Of a stretch of DNA of 22,441 nucleotides, positions 7,072-14,529 are shown piece by piece. Numbering within the stretch: the stretch's first letter is position 1; every line of letters starts with the position of its first letter. A program made the position numbers and the translations under genes. The stretch is from an uncultured Pseudorhodobacter sp. (GTDB lineage: Bacteria; Pseudomonadota; Alphaproteobacteria; Rhodobacterales; Rhodobacteraceae). Under the pieces are notes generated by a model. The model ran no database searches. It saw nothing but the letters and a program-made list of their open reading frames with translations, and was not told the origin of the DNA. The stretch is taken from assembly GCA_937910975.1 (NCBI GenBank), contig CALEMZ010000127.1, forward strand, positions 1 to 22,441. Direction: 5' to 3'.

Positions 7072-8168
7072 CGCAGACGCGCGAAGACGTTCTGACAGTT
7101 CTGAAAGGCGTAGAAGAGCCAATCCGCGGCAGTGATATCGTGTCCGCCGGAATGGTACGGGCCCTGACCGTGGAAGGTGGCACAATCCGCTTCGTGCTGG
7201 AAATCGATCCAGCGCGCGCCAAGCGCATGGAAGAGGTCCGCGCGCAAGCCGAAGCAAAGCTGCGCGCCCTGCCGGGTGTGGAAACCGTATCTATCGTGAT
7301 GACAGCGCACAGCGCGCCAACCCCGCCGCCAAACCTTAAATCCTCTGGCCATAGCCACGACCATGCAGGCCACAGCCACGGGCCTGCCAAGGCCGCAGGC
7401 CCCGAAAAAATTCCCGGCGTGGCGCGCATATTGGCGATCGCGAGCGGCAAGGGTGGGGTAGGAAAATCCACCGTCTCTGCCAATCTGGCCACCGCGTTGG
7501 CCGCCGAGGGGCGGAAAGTGGGGCTGCTGGATGCCGATGTTTACGGCCCCTCACAGCCGCGCATGCTGGGCGTTTCGGGGCGGCCCGCCTCCCCCGATGG
7601 CAAAACCATCTTGCCGCTGCGCAACCATGGCGTCACGCTGATGTCGCTAGGCCTGATGACGCAAGAGGATGAGGCCGTGGTCTGGCGCGGTCCGATGCTG
7701 ATGGGCGCGTTGCAGCAAATGCTGTTTCAGGTACAATGGGGCGCGCTGGATGTGCTGATCGTAGATCTGCCACCGGGCACCGGCGATGTGCAGATGACAT
7801 TAGCGCAAAAATCGCAGCTCGATGGCGCGATTATAGTCTCGACCCCGCAAGACATAGCCTTGCTGGACGCCCGCAAAGGGATCGACATGTTCAACAAGCT
7901 TGGCACGCCGATCTTGGGGCTGATCGAAAACATGTCCACCCATATTTGCACACAATGCGGGCATGAGGAGCATATCTTTGGCCATGGCGGTGTGGCGCGC
8001 GAGGCAGAAAAGCTGGGCGTGCCACTGCTAGCCGAAATTCCGCTGCATCTGGATATCCGCACTTCCTCCGATGGCGGCGCGCCGATTGTCGTGTCCAAAC
8101 CCAACTCGCCCCAGGCGGCTGTATTTCGCAAACTGGCGCGCAGATTGATCGATGAGGGCCGCGCCTGA
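7068..8168 (+). CDS. apbC: Mrp/ApbC-type iron-sulfur cluster carrier ATPase
   Basis: This 366-residue cytoplasmic protein binds and delivers [4Fe-4S] clusters to apo-enzymes in an ATP-dependent way. The N-terminal 90 residues form a MIP18/DUF59 domain. A short His-rich linker (GHSHDHAGHSHG, about residues 94-105) joins it to the P-loop ATPase domain. That domain holds the deviant Walker A SGKGGVGKST at residues 126-135, the DADVYGPSQPRMLG block, the DLPPGTGDVQ motif and the cluster-binding Cys294-x-x-Cys297 (CTQC) followed by HEEHIFGHGG. It overlaps its neighbours at both ends (7068-7071 and 8168), so it sits in a translationally coupled operon. Its location suggests it loads the multi-cluster protein or dehydrogenase. 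A general housekeeping role is equally possible. Confidence 0.93.
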   Translation: MTQTREDVLTVLKGVEEPIRGSDIVSAGMVRALTVEGGTIRFVLEIDPARAKRMEEVRAQAEAKLRALPGVETVSIVMTAHSAPTPPPNLKSSGHSHDHAGHSHGPAKAAGPEKIPGVARILAIASGKGGVGKSTVSANLATALAAEGRKVGLLDADVYGPSQPRMLGVSGRPASPDGKTILPLRNHGVTLMSLGLMTQEDEAVVWRGPMLMGALQQMLFQVQWGALDVLIVDLPPGTGDVQMTLAQKSQLDGAIIVSTPQDIALLDARKGIDMFNKLGTPILGLIENMSTHICTQCGHEEHIFGHGGVAREAEKLGVPLLAEIPLHLDIRTSSDGGAPIVVSKPNSPQAAVFRKLARRLIDEGRA

Positions 8169-8887
8169 TGTTGCTGCCATCCTTTCCGCCTTTAATGACA
8201 GGGCTCGCAACAGGGCCTGCCAATCCCTTTTCCGTGGCCTGCACCGAGGCTGAGAAAGGCACGGATGCCGGGCTGTTGGCCTGGTCCCTTTCGCCAGAGC
8301 GGTTGCGCGCCGCTTTGGTGCTGGCCCCCGAGGTCGCGTTGGAGCCTGCGATGGCCGCGCTTTGTGCCTGCGCTGTCGGGCTGCAAAATGCACTGGGGAC
8401 GCTCGCACCCCCTGAAACTGCCGTGCATCTGGATTGGACCGGGGGCATCCGGATCAATGGTGGGCATGCAGGCGGGCTGCACATCGCCGCTTCAACCCGC
8501 GACCCGGCGGCTACGCCCGATTGGCTGGTGATCGGGCTGGAACTGACTCTGACCTTGCCTGACCGTCTGGAGCCGGGGCAAACCCCGGACTGGACCGCGC
8601 TGGACCAAGAGATAGGCCCTGATCTGGAACCGATCCATCTGCTTGAGGCTTGGGCGCGCCATTCCCTTTTTTGGATCAATGCGTTGAACACGGCACAAGA
8701 ACGCCAATCGCTCTATCGTGAATGGCAGGGGATTGCTTGGAACATGGGCAAAACCATCAGCCTGCCCGTTGACGGTGTGCGCCTGAACGGCAGCTTTCTG
8801 GGCGTTGACGAAAACTTTGGACTGCTGCTCAAAACCGAAACCAGCACCCGCCTGATCCCGCTGTCCACCCTGATTAAGGATCCTTGA
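8168..8887 (+). CDS. Biotin/lipoate protein ligase-like protein (DUF4444)
   Basis: This 239-residue protein belongs to the biotin/lipoate A/B ligase-like family with a C-terminal DUF4444 domain. The ligase-like part covers about residues 1-175: LPPLMTGLATGPANPF at the N-terminus, HLDWTGGIRINGGHAGGLHIAAS near residues 86-110, where true ligases have the W-(P/S)-NDI loop and the Gly-rich acyl-adenylate site, and WLVIGLELTL after it. The DUF4444 part has WQGIAWNMGKTISLP and the GSFLGVDENFGLLLKTE turn, similar to the biotin-repressor C-terminal domain. The catalytic Lys is not obvious, and the true substrate is not known. Its start overlaps the last base of the Mrp gene, and DUF6505 follows one base after its stop. 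Confidence 0.82.
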   Translation: MLLPSFPPLMTGLATGPANPFSVACTEAEKGTDAGLLAWSLSPERLRAALVLAPEVALEPAMAALCACAVGLQNALGTLAPPETAVHLDWTGGIRINGGHAGGLHIAASTRDPAATPDWLVIGLELTLTLPDRLEPGQTPDWTALDQEIGPDLEPIHLLEAWARHSLFWINALNTAQERQSLYREWQGIAWNMGKTISLPVDGVRLNGSFLGVDENFGLLLKTETSTRLIPLSTLIKDP

Positions 8888-8888
8888 T

Positions 8889-9386
8889 ATGTCCGATGAT
8901 ACCCCCCGACTTCTGGCCCGCGCGATTCATTTCGATGGAAGCGACCAGAACGTGTTTCACAACCCCGCGCGCACCGGGGAATGGGCGATTTCGGGCGGGT
9001 TTGAGTTTTCAAACTGGTCGCAAGGCGATCTGGTCGGCAAGGCCCGGCAAGCTTTTGCCAATGGCTGGCTAGGGGTGGAAACCTTTGGCCGAGTCACCTT
9101 TGTTGCCGTCACCCGAATCGAGGCGACGGAATATGAAGCGCTGACGGACCATCTCGCCCGCCATTTCGTTGATGTCTATGACGCCCCATCACTGGAGGTC
9201 GCGCGCCCCATCGCGCAAGAAGAGTTGGCCCATATGGCCGAGCTTTGCGCCGATCACGCGCCCAACATAGTGCTGACCGTACTGCGCGAACTGACCGAAG
9301 CCGGCGTACGCGAGCAATACCGCTTTATTGAGCCAAACGACGCCGGGCTTGACCAATTCGCCATCCACTCAGCACCAGAGGAATAA
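8889..9386 (+). CDS. DUF6505 family protein
   Basis: This 165-residue soluble protein appears to match DUF6505, a family of unknown function limited mainly to alphaproteobacteria. Visible conserved stretches are LLARAIHFDGSDQNVFHNPA at residues 8-27, GEWAISGGFEFSNW, GKARQAFANGWLGVETFGR and the C-terminal EQYRFIEPN. No signal peptide, membrane segment or catalytic motif is seen. It is the last gene of the plus-strand fdh accessory operon, starting one base after DUF4444. It ends 13 bases before the convergent Gfo/Idh/MocA gene. Its regular company with DUF4444 suggests a shared function that is not known. Confidence 0.75.
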   Translation: MSDDTPRLLARAIHFDGSDQNVFHNPARTGEWAISGGFEFSNWSQGDLVGKARQAFANGWLGVETFGRVTFVAVTRIEATEYEALTDHLARHFVDVYDAPSLEVARPIAQEELAHMAELCADHAPNIVLTVLRELTEAGVREQYRFIEPNDAGLDQFAIHSAPEE

Positions 9387-9399
9387 AGCGCGGCAGGCG

Positions 9400-10512
9400 T
9401 TAAGGCGCCAAACGCCGCAATTCCTCGGCCCCGACCACGCGCCCGGTTGTGGCCGAGATTTGCGCGGCCATGCCAATCACCACCGCCCACCAGCCGTCTT
9501 CCAGACCCACCTCTGGCGCGGTCCGATTGGCCACAACGTCGGCAAAGCCCCGGTGCTGATAGAAGGTCGATCCGTTGTGATCCCCGGCAGCCAAAAGCGA
9601 GGGGTCCACCGGCACTTCCAGCACGCGCGGTCCAGCTGGATTGCGCGGGCTGACGATCACCTGCGGCACCGGCGCCGGGCCCAGATGCGCAGGCCAGAAC
9701 CGCCCCGGACCGGGCACCAAACACTCTATCTTGCCCTTTGGCCCCACCGCCGAAATCTCTTCCTGATAGCGCGCGCCCTCGGCGAACATGCACAGCTCCA
9801 GCATAGCCCGCAGCCCGTTCTCGAAATCAACGATCACATAGGCATTGTCCCAGATATCGGGGGTTTCACCACCATATGCCTCGTCCAGATGGTTAACCGC
9901 CTGCCCGCCCGAGGCCATCACTCGCACCGGGTTGCAACCCGCAATCAACCGCATCAAATCAAAAAAATGGCAGCATTTTTCCACCAGCGTGCCGCCGCTG
10001 TTGCGGCTGAATCGGTTCCAATCCCCGACCTTTTCCAGAAAGGGAAAACGATGCTCGCGGATGGTCAGCATCTTGATGCCCCCGGTTGCCGCGCCCAACT
10101 CCCGGAGCAAGTGCGCAACTGGGGGCATGTAGCGATATTCCATCGCAACCCAGATCGGCGCAGGATAGGCCGCCCGCAAGGCCGCAAGCCGCGACGCATC
10201 CGCCGGGTCGGTGAACAACGGCTTTTCACACAACACCGGAAGCGGACGCGTGGCCGCAATCTGTTCAAGCTGGGCCAGATGCAGGTGGTTGGGGCTGGCT
10301 ATCAGCAGGCAGTTCACCGCGTCCAGCGCCAGCACCTCTGCGATGGAACCGACCATGGCCGCACCCGGCGCAAGGGCTGCGGCACGGGCGCGCATGGTCG
10401 CATCCGGCTCAAAGATTGCCACCACCTCGGCCTGAGGCAAAAGGGCTATGTTGCGCAGATGCTCTTGCCCCATCATGCCACAGCCAATGATGCCATACCG
10501 AACCGTCTTCAT
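9400..10512 (-). CDS. Gfo/Idh/MocA-family protein, probable NAD+-dependent sulfoquinovosidase (GH188-like)
   Basis: This 370-residue protein has the N-terminal Rossmann domain of the Gfo/Idh/MocA family, with GIIGCGMMG (G10-x-G12-x-x-G15) and the EKP motif at residues 96-98 (LCEKPLF). The C-terminal sheet domain includes MEYRYMPPV and GGTLVEKCCHFFDLMRLIAG, the usual substrate-pocket segments. Members are sugar dehydrogenases or, in GH109/GH188, glycosidases that use bound NAD+ for transient C3 oxidation. GH188 sulfoquinovosidases are reported from sulfosugar clusters lacking a classical sulfoquinovosidase, including in Roseobacter-clade bacteria. The neighbouring SmoC/B/A-like genes make that the best reading here. 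The start at 10512 has GAGGAAG before it; the frame is open to 10596 and would overlap the GntR gene. The stop codon of GntR lies ten bases upstream, so the two are co-transcribed. Confidence 0.88.
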   Translation of the reverse strand: MKTVRYGIIGCGMMGQEHLRNIALLPQAEVVAIFEPDATMRARAAALAPGAAMVGSIAEVLALDAVNCLLIASPNHLHLAQLEQIAATRPLPVLCEKPLFTDPADASRLAALRAAYPAPIWVAMEYRYMPPVAHLLRELGAATGGIKMLTIREHRFPFLEKVGDWNRFSRNSGGTLVEKCCHFFDLMRLIAGCNPVRVMASGGQAVNHLDEAYGGETPDIWDNAYVIVDFENGLRAMLELCMFAEGARYQEEISAVGPKGKIECLVPGPGRFWPAHLGPAPVPQVIVSPRNPAGPRVLEVPVDPSLLAAGDHNGSTFYQHRGFADVVANRTAPEVGLEDGWWAVVIGMAAQISATTGRVVGAEELRRLAP

Positions 10513-10522
10513 AGGGTCTTCC

Positions 10523-11224
10523 TCATTTGATCCGCGCGACATAGCGCGCGATTTGCGGGTCATACCAAGTCCAGGAACTTTCAGCCCGTTTCCCATCCTG
10601 GTCCCAGCTAACGCGAGTAATCAGGGGCAAAGGGCTTCCGGCGGCATGGGGGAATTCGGGCGGCGCCCAATCCGGGCAGGCGGCTTGCCCCACCCGGTCC
10701 TCGGCCCGTGCAATCCACAGGCTAAGCCGCTCCCGGTAGTAAAGATAAAGCGATTCCGACAGATCCCCCACGGCGATGGCTTCGGCATAGCTGCCATCAA
10801 GCCAAATCTCCTCAACCGCGGCCACCCGGCCCGACAAAAAGCGCAGCCGCCGGATGCGATGGCCCTCGGCGCTCTCACCAAAAGGCGGCAGCGCCGGATC
10901 TTTGATGCAGCGCGCCACCGACAACACCTGTGCGGTTGGCAAGCCGCCACCCTCTGCAAGTTCCAGCCGAAACATGGCATAGACCGAGGCCGGATCGTGC
11001 AACGCCCGCACATAATTGCCAGAACCCTGCACCCTGTCCAGCAGCCCCTTGGCCGTCAACGCCTTCAGCGCCTGACGCAAAGTGCCCACCGCTATGCCCA
11101 GTTGCGCCGCCATTTCCCGCTCTGGCGGCAGCTTTTCCCCATCAATTAATCGCCCGGACGCGATGTCGCGGATCAGCAATTCACTGATCTGCAAGAAGAG
11201 TGGCAATGATCCTTGGACAGACAT
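10523..11224 (-). CDS. GntR-family transcriptional regulator (HutC/UTRA type)
   Basis: This 233-residue protein has a GntR winged helix-turn-helix at residues 1-70, with LFLQISELLIRDIASGRLIDGEKLPPEREMAAQLGIAVGTLRQALKAL and the wing LLDRVQGSGNYVR. A UTRA ligand-binding domain follows at about 90-230, with RLRFLSGRVAAVEEIWLDG and YLYYRERLSLWIARAEDRV. UTRA regulators usually sense a sugar or sugar-like metabolite. It is divergent from the monooxygenase operon and upstream of the Gfo-fold gene, so it probably represses both and is released by sulfoquinovose or a derivative. The 91-base spacer holds a matching palindrome (11253-11268). The Agrobacterium smo cluster has its own regulator, smoD; equivalence is not claimed. 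Confidence 0.9.
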   Translation of the reverse strand: MSVQGSLPLFLQISELLIRDIASGRLIDGEKLPPEREMAAQLGIAVGTLRQALKALTAKGLLDRVQGSGNYVRALHDPASVYAMFRLELAEGGGLPTAQVLSVARCIKDPALPPFGESAEGHRIRRLRFLSGRVAAVEEIWLDGSYAEAIAVGDLSESLYLYYRERLSLWIARAEDRVGQAACPDWAPPEFPHAAGSPLPLITRVSWDQDGKRAESSWTWYDPQIARYVARIK

Positions 11225-11240
11225 GCAACAGTCTCGAAAT

Positions 11241-11269
11241 AATTGATACAGTATTGATCTACATCAATT
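11241..11269. promoter_or_regulatory. Candidate GntR operator in the divergent spacer
   Basis: A perfect inverted repeat ATTGAT-CTAC-ATCAAT lies at 11253-11268. A further ATTGAT at 11242-11247 stands in direct orientation 11 bases upstream, and the outermost arms AATTGAT (11241-11247) and ATCAATT (11263-11269) also pair. The position between the GntR gene and the monooxygenase operon fits an autoregulated operator overlapping both promoters. Assignment to this regulator is by position only. Confidence 0.5.
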
Positions 11270-11315
11270 CCGATGCTACGCAAGTAAAATGCTGACTCTG
11301 TGAGAGAGAGAATCA

Positions 11316-12473
11316 ATGACCGTCGTTCCTATCACCTCTCCTGATCTTGACGCGGCAGAGGTCAGCTGGTTCGCGGCACTCTGCTCAGACGATTACAGGC
11401 TCCTCGGCCAGCCCGATGGTGATCTGCGATCAAGCTGGGAGCATTGTTCCGGCATCGTGAAAAAGGCCGAAGGCTACGGATTTCGCAACATCCTGTGTCC
11501 CTCCTCCTATCAGGTCGGGCAAGACACGTTGTCCTTTGTGGCAGGCTGCGCGCCGATCACCACAGACATCAATTTCCTCGCCGCGATCCGCTGTGGCGAG
11601 GTCCAGCCTGTGATGTTGGCACGCGCCGTGGCCACGCTGGACCATATGCTCAAAGGGCGGCTGACGCTTAACGTCATCTCCTCGGATTTTCCGGGCGAGG
11701 TTGCCGATAGCCGCTATCGCTACAAGCGCAGCCATGAGGTGGTGGAAATCCTGCGTCAGGCCTGGACGCAGGACCACATCGAATATGATGGCGATATCTA
11801 CAAGATCAGCAAACTCTCTGCCGATCCGGCCCGCCCTTACCAGCAAAACGGCGGCCCGCTGCTGTATTTCGGCGGCTATTCCCCGGATGCGTTGGAGCTG
11901 TGCGGCGCTCAATGCGACGTTTACCTCATGTGGCCCGAAACGCGCGCGACCTTGGTCGAACGGATGCGCGCGGTCCATGCCCGCGCCGCCGCCCATAACC
12001 GCACGCTTGACTATGGCCTGCGCGTTCACATGATCGTTCGCGATACCGAAGCGGAGGCAAAGGAATACGCCGAACATCTGGTCAGCAAACTGGATGATGA
12101 GTATGGCAAACTGATCCGCGACCGCGCGCATGACAGCATCAGCCTTGGCGTCTCGCATCAAGCCCGCGCCCGTGAACTGGCGGACCAATTCGGATATCTC
12201 GAACCTCATATGTGGACGGGCATCGGCCGCGCCCGTTCGGGCTGTGGCGCAGCCCTTGTCGGCTCCGTCGATCAGGTCATGTCGGAAATCGAGGCCTATC
12301 AAGCCATGGGCATCCGCGCTTTCATCTTCTCGGGCTATCCGCATATGGATGAGGCCGATCATTTTGGCACCAAGGTCTTGCCGCTTCTCAAGACCTGCTC
12401 GCTGCCGCAAGCTTACGGCCGGGTGCCAACCAGCACCCCCGCGACACCGCTTGGTATCGGGGAGCGTCGCTGA
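11316..12473 (+). CDS. smoC: LLM-class flavin-dependent monooxygenase, probable sulfoquinovose monooxygenase
   Basis: This 385-residue protein is a luciferase-like FMNH2-dependent monooxygenase of the SsuD (alkanesulfonate monooxygenase) type. It would cleave the C-S bond of a sulfonate with O2, giving sulfite and an aldehyde. In the sulfo-SMO pathway the substrate is sulfoquinovose and the product 6-dehydro-D-glucose. Visible family segments include the N-terminal AEVSWFAALCSDDYRLLG, FRNILCPSSYQVGQDTLSFVAG, FLAAIRCGEVQPVMLARAVATLDHMLKGRLTLNVISSDFPGE, GGPLLYFGGYSPDALEL and the C-terminal GYPHMDEADHFGTKVLP. Length matches the family. Its stop overlaps the aldo/keto reductase start (TGATG), and a flavin reductase that can supply FMNH2 follows. 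The sulfoquinovose assignment rests on gene context and remembered resemblance to the Agrobacterium enzyme; another sulfonate remains possible. Confidence 0.88.
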   Translation: MTVVPITSPDLDAAEVSWFAALCSDDYRLLGQPDGDLRSSWEHCSGIVKKAEGYGFRNILCPSSYQVGQDTLSFVAGCAPITTDINFLAAIRCGEVQPVMLARAVATLDHMLKGRLTLNVISSDFPGEVADSRYRYKRSHEVVEILRQAWTQDHIEYDGDIYKISKLSADPARPYQQNGGPLLYFGGYSPDALELCGAQCDVYLMWPETRATLVERMRAVHARAAAHNRTLDYGLRVHMIVRDTEAEAKEYAEHLVSKLDDEYGKLIRDRAHDSISLGVSHQARARELADQFGYLEPHMWTGIGRARSGCGAALVGSVDQVMSEIEAYQAMGIRAFIFSGYPHMDEADHFGTKVLPLLKTCSLPQAYGRVPTSTPATPLGIGERR

Positions 12474-13363
12474 TGGAACGGGTATCTTTGGGCGGTATCG
12501 AAGTGTCGCGCCTTGTATACGGCATGTGGCGGCTTGGGGATGATGTCGACACCAGCGCCAAACATGTGCAAGCCAAGATCGAGACCTGCCTCGCTCAGGG
12601 CATCACCAGTTTTGATCAGGCCGATATCTATGGCGGCTACACCGCCGAGGCCCTTCTGGGCGCGGCCCTCCGCGCGACCCCCGGCCTGCGCGACAAGATG
12701 GAAATCATCACCAAATGTGGCATCGTCGCCCCGGTTGGCCGCCACGCGGGCGTACGGGTGAAGCATTATGATACCTCCGCCGCCCATATCAACGCGAGCG
12801 TGGAAACCAGCCTGCGCGGCATGGCGATAGACCACATCGACCTGTTGCTGATCCACCGCGCCGACCCATTGATGAACCAGCATGAAACCGGCGGCGCCCT
12901 CGACGCATTGGTCGCATCCGGCAAGGTTCGGGCCGTTGGCGTCTCCAATTTCCGGCCTTGGGAATTCACGTTGCTGCAATCGGCGATGAAAACCCCTCTC
13001 GCCACCAACCAGATCGAACTGAACCTTGTGGCGCATGAGGCTTTCACCAATGGCGATGTGGCCTTTCATCAGGAACGCGGCGTGCCTTTGATGGCATGGT
13101 CGCCCTTGGCCGGGGGCCGCTTGCTGGCCGAAGCCGGGGAACCCCTGCGGTCACGTCTATCCGAAATCGGTGCCGCCCATAACACGGATTGGAGTGCGGT
13201 CGCCGTCGCATGGCTCTTGCGCCACCCGGCACAGATCATCCCGGTGATGGGCACCAATAGCTTGCCGCGCGTAGCAAATATCGCAGATGCGCTACGCGTC
13301 GAGATTGATCGCCAAACGTGGTTTGAGCTTTACACCCTGATCCTTGGCCACGAGGTTGCCTAA
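12473..13363 (+). CDS. smoB: Aldo/keto reductase, probable 6-dehydroglucose reductase
   Basis: This 296-residue protein is a cytoplasmic (beta/alpha)8 NADPH-dependent reductase of the YdhF-like group of aldo/keto reductases. The catalytic tetrad is visible as Asp48, Tyr53 (DQADIYGG), Lys81 (TKCGI) and His128 (LLLIHRADP). The cofactor-binding end has AVAWLLRHPAQIIPVMGTNS, followed by VEIDRQTWFELYTL. In the sulfo-SMO pathway this enzyme reduces the monooxygenase product 6-dehydro-D-glucose to glucose, which enters central metabolism. It is coupled by a one-base overlap to the monooxygenase upstream, and its stop overlaps the first possible start of the flavin reductase. Family membership is clear; the substrate is inferred from context. 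Confidence 0.87.
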   Translation: MERVSLGGIEVSRLVYGMWRLGDDVDTSAKHVQAKIETCLAQGITSFDQADIYGGYTAEALLGAALRATPGLRDKMEIITKCGIVAPVGRHAGVRVKHYDTSAAHINASVETSLRGMAIDHIDLLLIHRADPLMNQHETGGALDALVASGKVRAVGVSNFRPWEFTLLQSAMKTPLATNQIELNLVAHEAFTNGDVAFHQERGVPLMAWSPLAGGRLLAEAGEPLRSRLSEIGAAHNTDWSAVAVAWLLRHPAQIIPVMGTNSLPRVANIADALRVEIDRQTWFELYTLILGHEVA

Positions 13364-13380
13364 TGGCCGATGGAGGGAAA

Positions 13381-13881
13381 ATGCCTGAAACAACTTTCAT
13401 TCCTGTAGGTAAACAGTCCCGCGCCTTTCGGGATGCTTTGGGTTGCTTTGCAACCGGGGTCACCATCGTGACCATCGCAACCGATCATGGGCCGATGGGC
13501 TTTACCGCCAACAGCTTTGCCAGCCTGTCGATGGACCCTCCGCTTGTGCTGTGGTCGCCGGCAAAATCCTCGGCGCGTTTTGCGCATTATGCCAGCGCCC
13601 GCCATTACGCGGTCCATATTCTCGGGCAAGATCAGCCAGACCTTATCGCCCGCTTCATCCGTGGCGGGCCGGGGTTTGAGGGGATGTCATATCACCGCAA
13701 TGCCGAAGGCGTGCCGCTAATCCCCAACACATTGGCAAGATTTGAATGTGAACAACACGCGACCCATGAGGGCGGCGATCACCTGATCATTGTGGGCCGG
13801 GTGCTTCGCTGCGCGCAACGTGAAGGCGCGCCACTGGTATTTGCGATGGGTCAATATGGTGGGTTCGCCCCCGAAAGCTGA
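13381..13881 (+). CDS. smoA: Flavin reductase family protein, partner of the monooxygenase
   Basis: This protein of 166 residues (172 if started at 13363) is an HpaC-like flavin reductase that reduces FMN with NAD(P)H and hands it to a two-component monooxygenase. Motifs are FRDALGCFATGVTIVTI near the N-terminus, GPMGFTANSFASLSMDPPLVLWSP, the FAHYASARHYAVHIL strand and the C-terminal ALVFAMGQYGGF-like end (here PLVFAMGQYGGF). I prefer the start at 13381 because GGAGGG stands four bases before it. The start at 13363 overlaps the preceding stop and has GAGG seven bases upstream, so it is also possible. It closes the three-enzyme desulfonation block ahead of the TRAP transporter. Confidence 0.9.
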   Translation: MPETTFIPVGKQSRAFRDALGCFATGVTIVTIATDHGPMGFTANSFASLSMDPPLVLWSPAKSSARFAHYASARHYAVHILGQDQPDLIARFIRGGPGFEGMSYHRNAEGVPLIPNTLARFECEQHATHEGGDHLIIVGRVLRCAQREGAPLVFAMGQYGGFAPES

Positions 13882-13938
13882 CGACGAGGAGGGTGCGCCG
13901 GGTTCAGAAGCCCTGCGCAAAACGGGAGGGAGCGCGCC

Positions 13939-14529
13939 ATGGGCGCAGTACTGGGTCTGACCAACAGGCTGGGGGCATTAAACGCTGCTCTGCTGACGTT
14001 TGGCCGCCGCTTGGGCGCAGGCTTTGTGGGGTTAATGGTGCTTATCATCCTGCTTCAGGTCTTCTTTCGCTATCTGCTCGACAGTGCTTTGGCATGGCCC
14101 GAGGAAGCATCGCGGTTCCTGATGATGTGGATGACAGGCCTGATGGCTCCCACCGCCTTTCGCCGCGGCGGGTTTGTTTCCATCGGAATACTGACGCGCC
14201 TGCTGCCCCGCGTTGCCTCTGCGGTCCTCGCGCTATTCTTGCTGGGCCTTTCGCTTGTGGTGATGATTATGGGTCTGCGCATCGGCTGGTCTGAGGTCAC
14301 TGGCCTTGGCGGGCGCTTTACCACCGACAGTCTGCATTACCCCACCACGTTTGATTTCAGCACCTGGGCCAAAGTGCCTAAATCCTGGATGATGCTGTCG
14401 CTTGTCGTCGGACTGGTGCTGCTCATCTCGGTCTGTGTGGAGCTGATGTTGCGCAACCTGATCACCCTTGCGGGTCGGCAGGAACAGCTTCTCATGATCC
14501 CGGAAGCCGCTATCGGGGGGGCTGAATAA
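13939..14529 (+). CDS. TRAP transporter small permease (DctQ type)
   Basis: This 196-residue inner-membrane protein has about four hydrophobic segments (roughly residues 28-50, 58-85, 93-118 and 150-172). Family marks are LQVFFRYLLDSALAWPEEASRFLMMWMTGLMAPTAFRRGGFVSIGIL, the common DctQ signature. It pairs with the large permease and the periplasmic binding protein to import an organic acid or sulfonate using an ion gradient. GGGAGGG stands eight bases before the ATG. Its stop overlaps the DctM start (TAATG). A 57-base gap separates it from the flavin reductase, with no terminator seen, so it is probably in the same transcript. Confidence 0.93.
   Translation: MGAVLGLTNRLGALNAALLTFGRRLGAGFVGLMVLIILLQVFFRYLLDSALAWPEEASRFLMMWMTGLMAPTAFRRGGFVSIGILTRLLPRVASAVLALFLLGLSLVVMIMGLRIGWSEVTGLGGRFTTDSLHYPTTFDFSTWAKVPKSWMMLSLVVGLVLLISVCVELMLRNLITLAGRQEQLLMIPEAAIGGAE

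Noticed and set aside
9396..9416. Six-base inverted repeat GGCGTT/AACGCC at the convergent gene ends
   Set aside because: The stem is short, has no T-run, and lies partly inside the Gfo gene. It is too weak to call a terminator.
9328..10530. 400-codon plus-strand open frame
   Set aside because: It mirrors the Gfo/Idh/MocA gene on the opposite strand, which has clear Rossmann motifs and a ribosome site. The plus-strand product has no family features.
11430..12410. 326-codon minus-strand open frame opposite the monooxygenase
   Set aside because: This is a shadow frame of the monooxygenase gene, produced by GC-rich codon use. It shows no domain or ribosome site.
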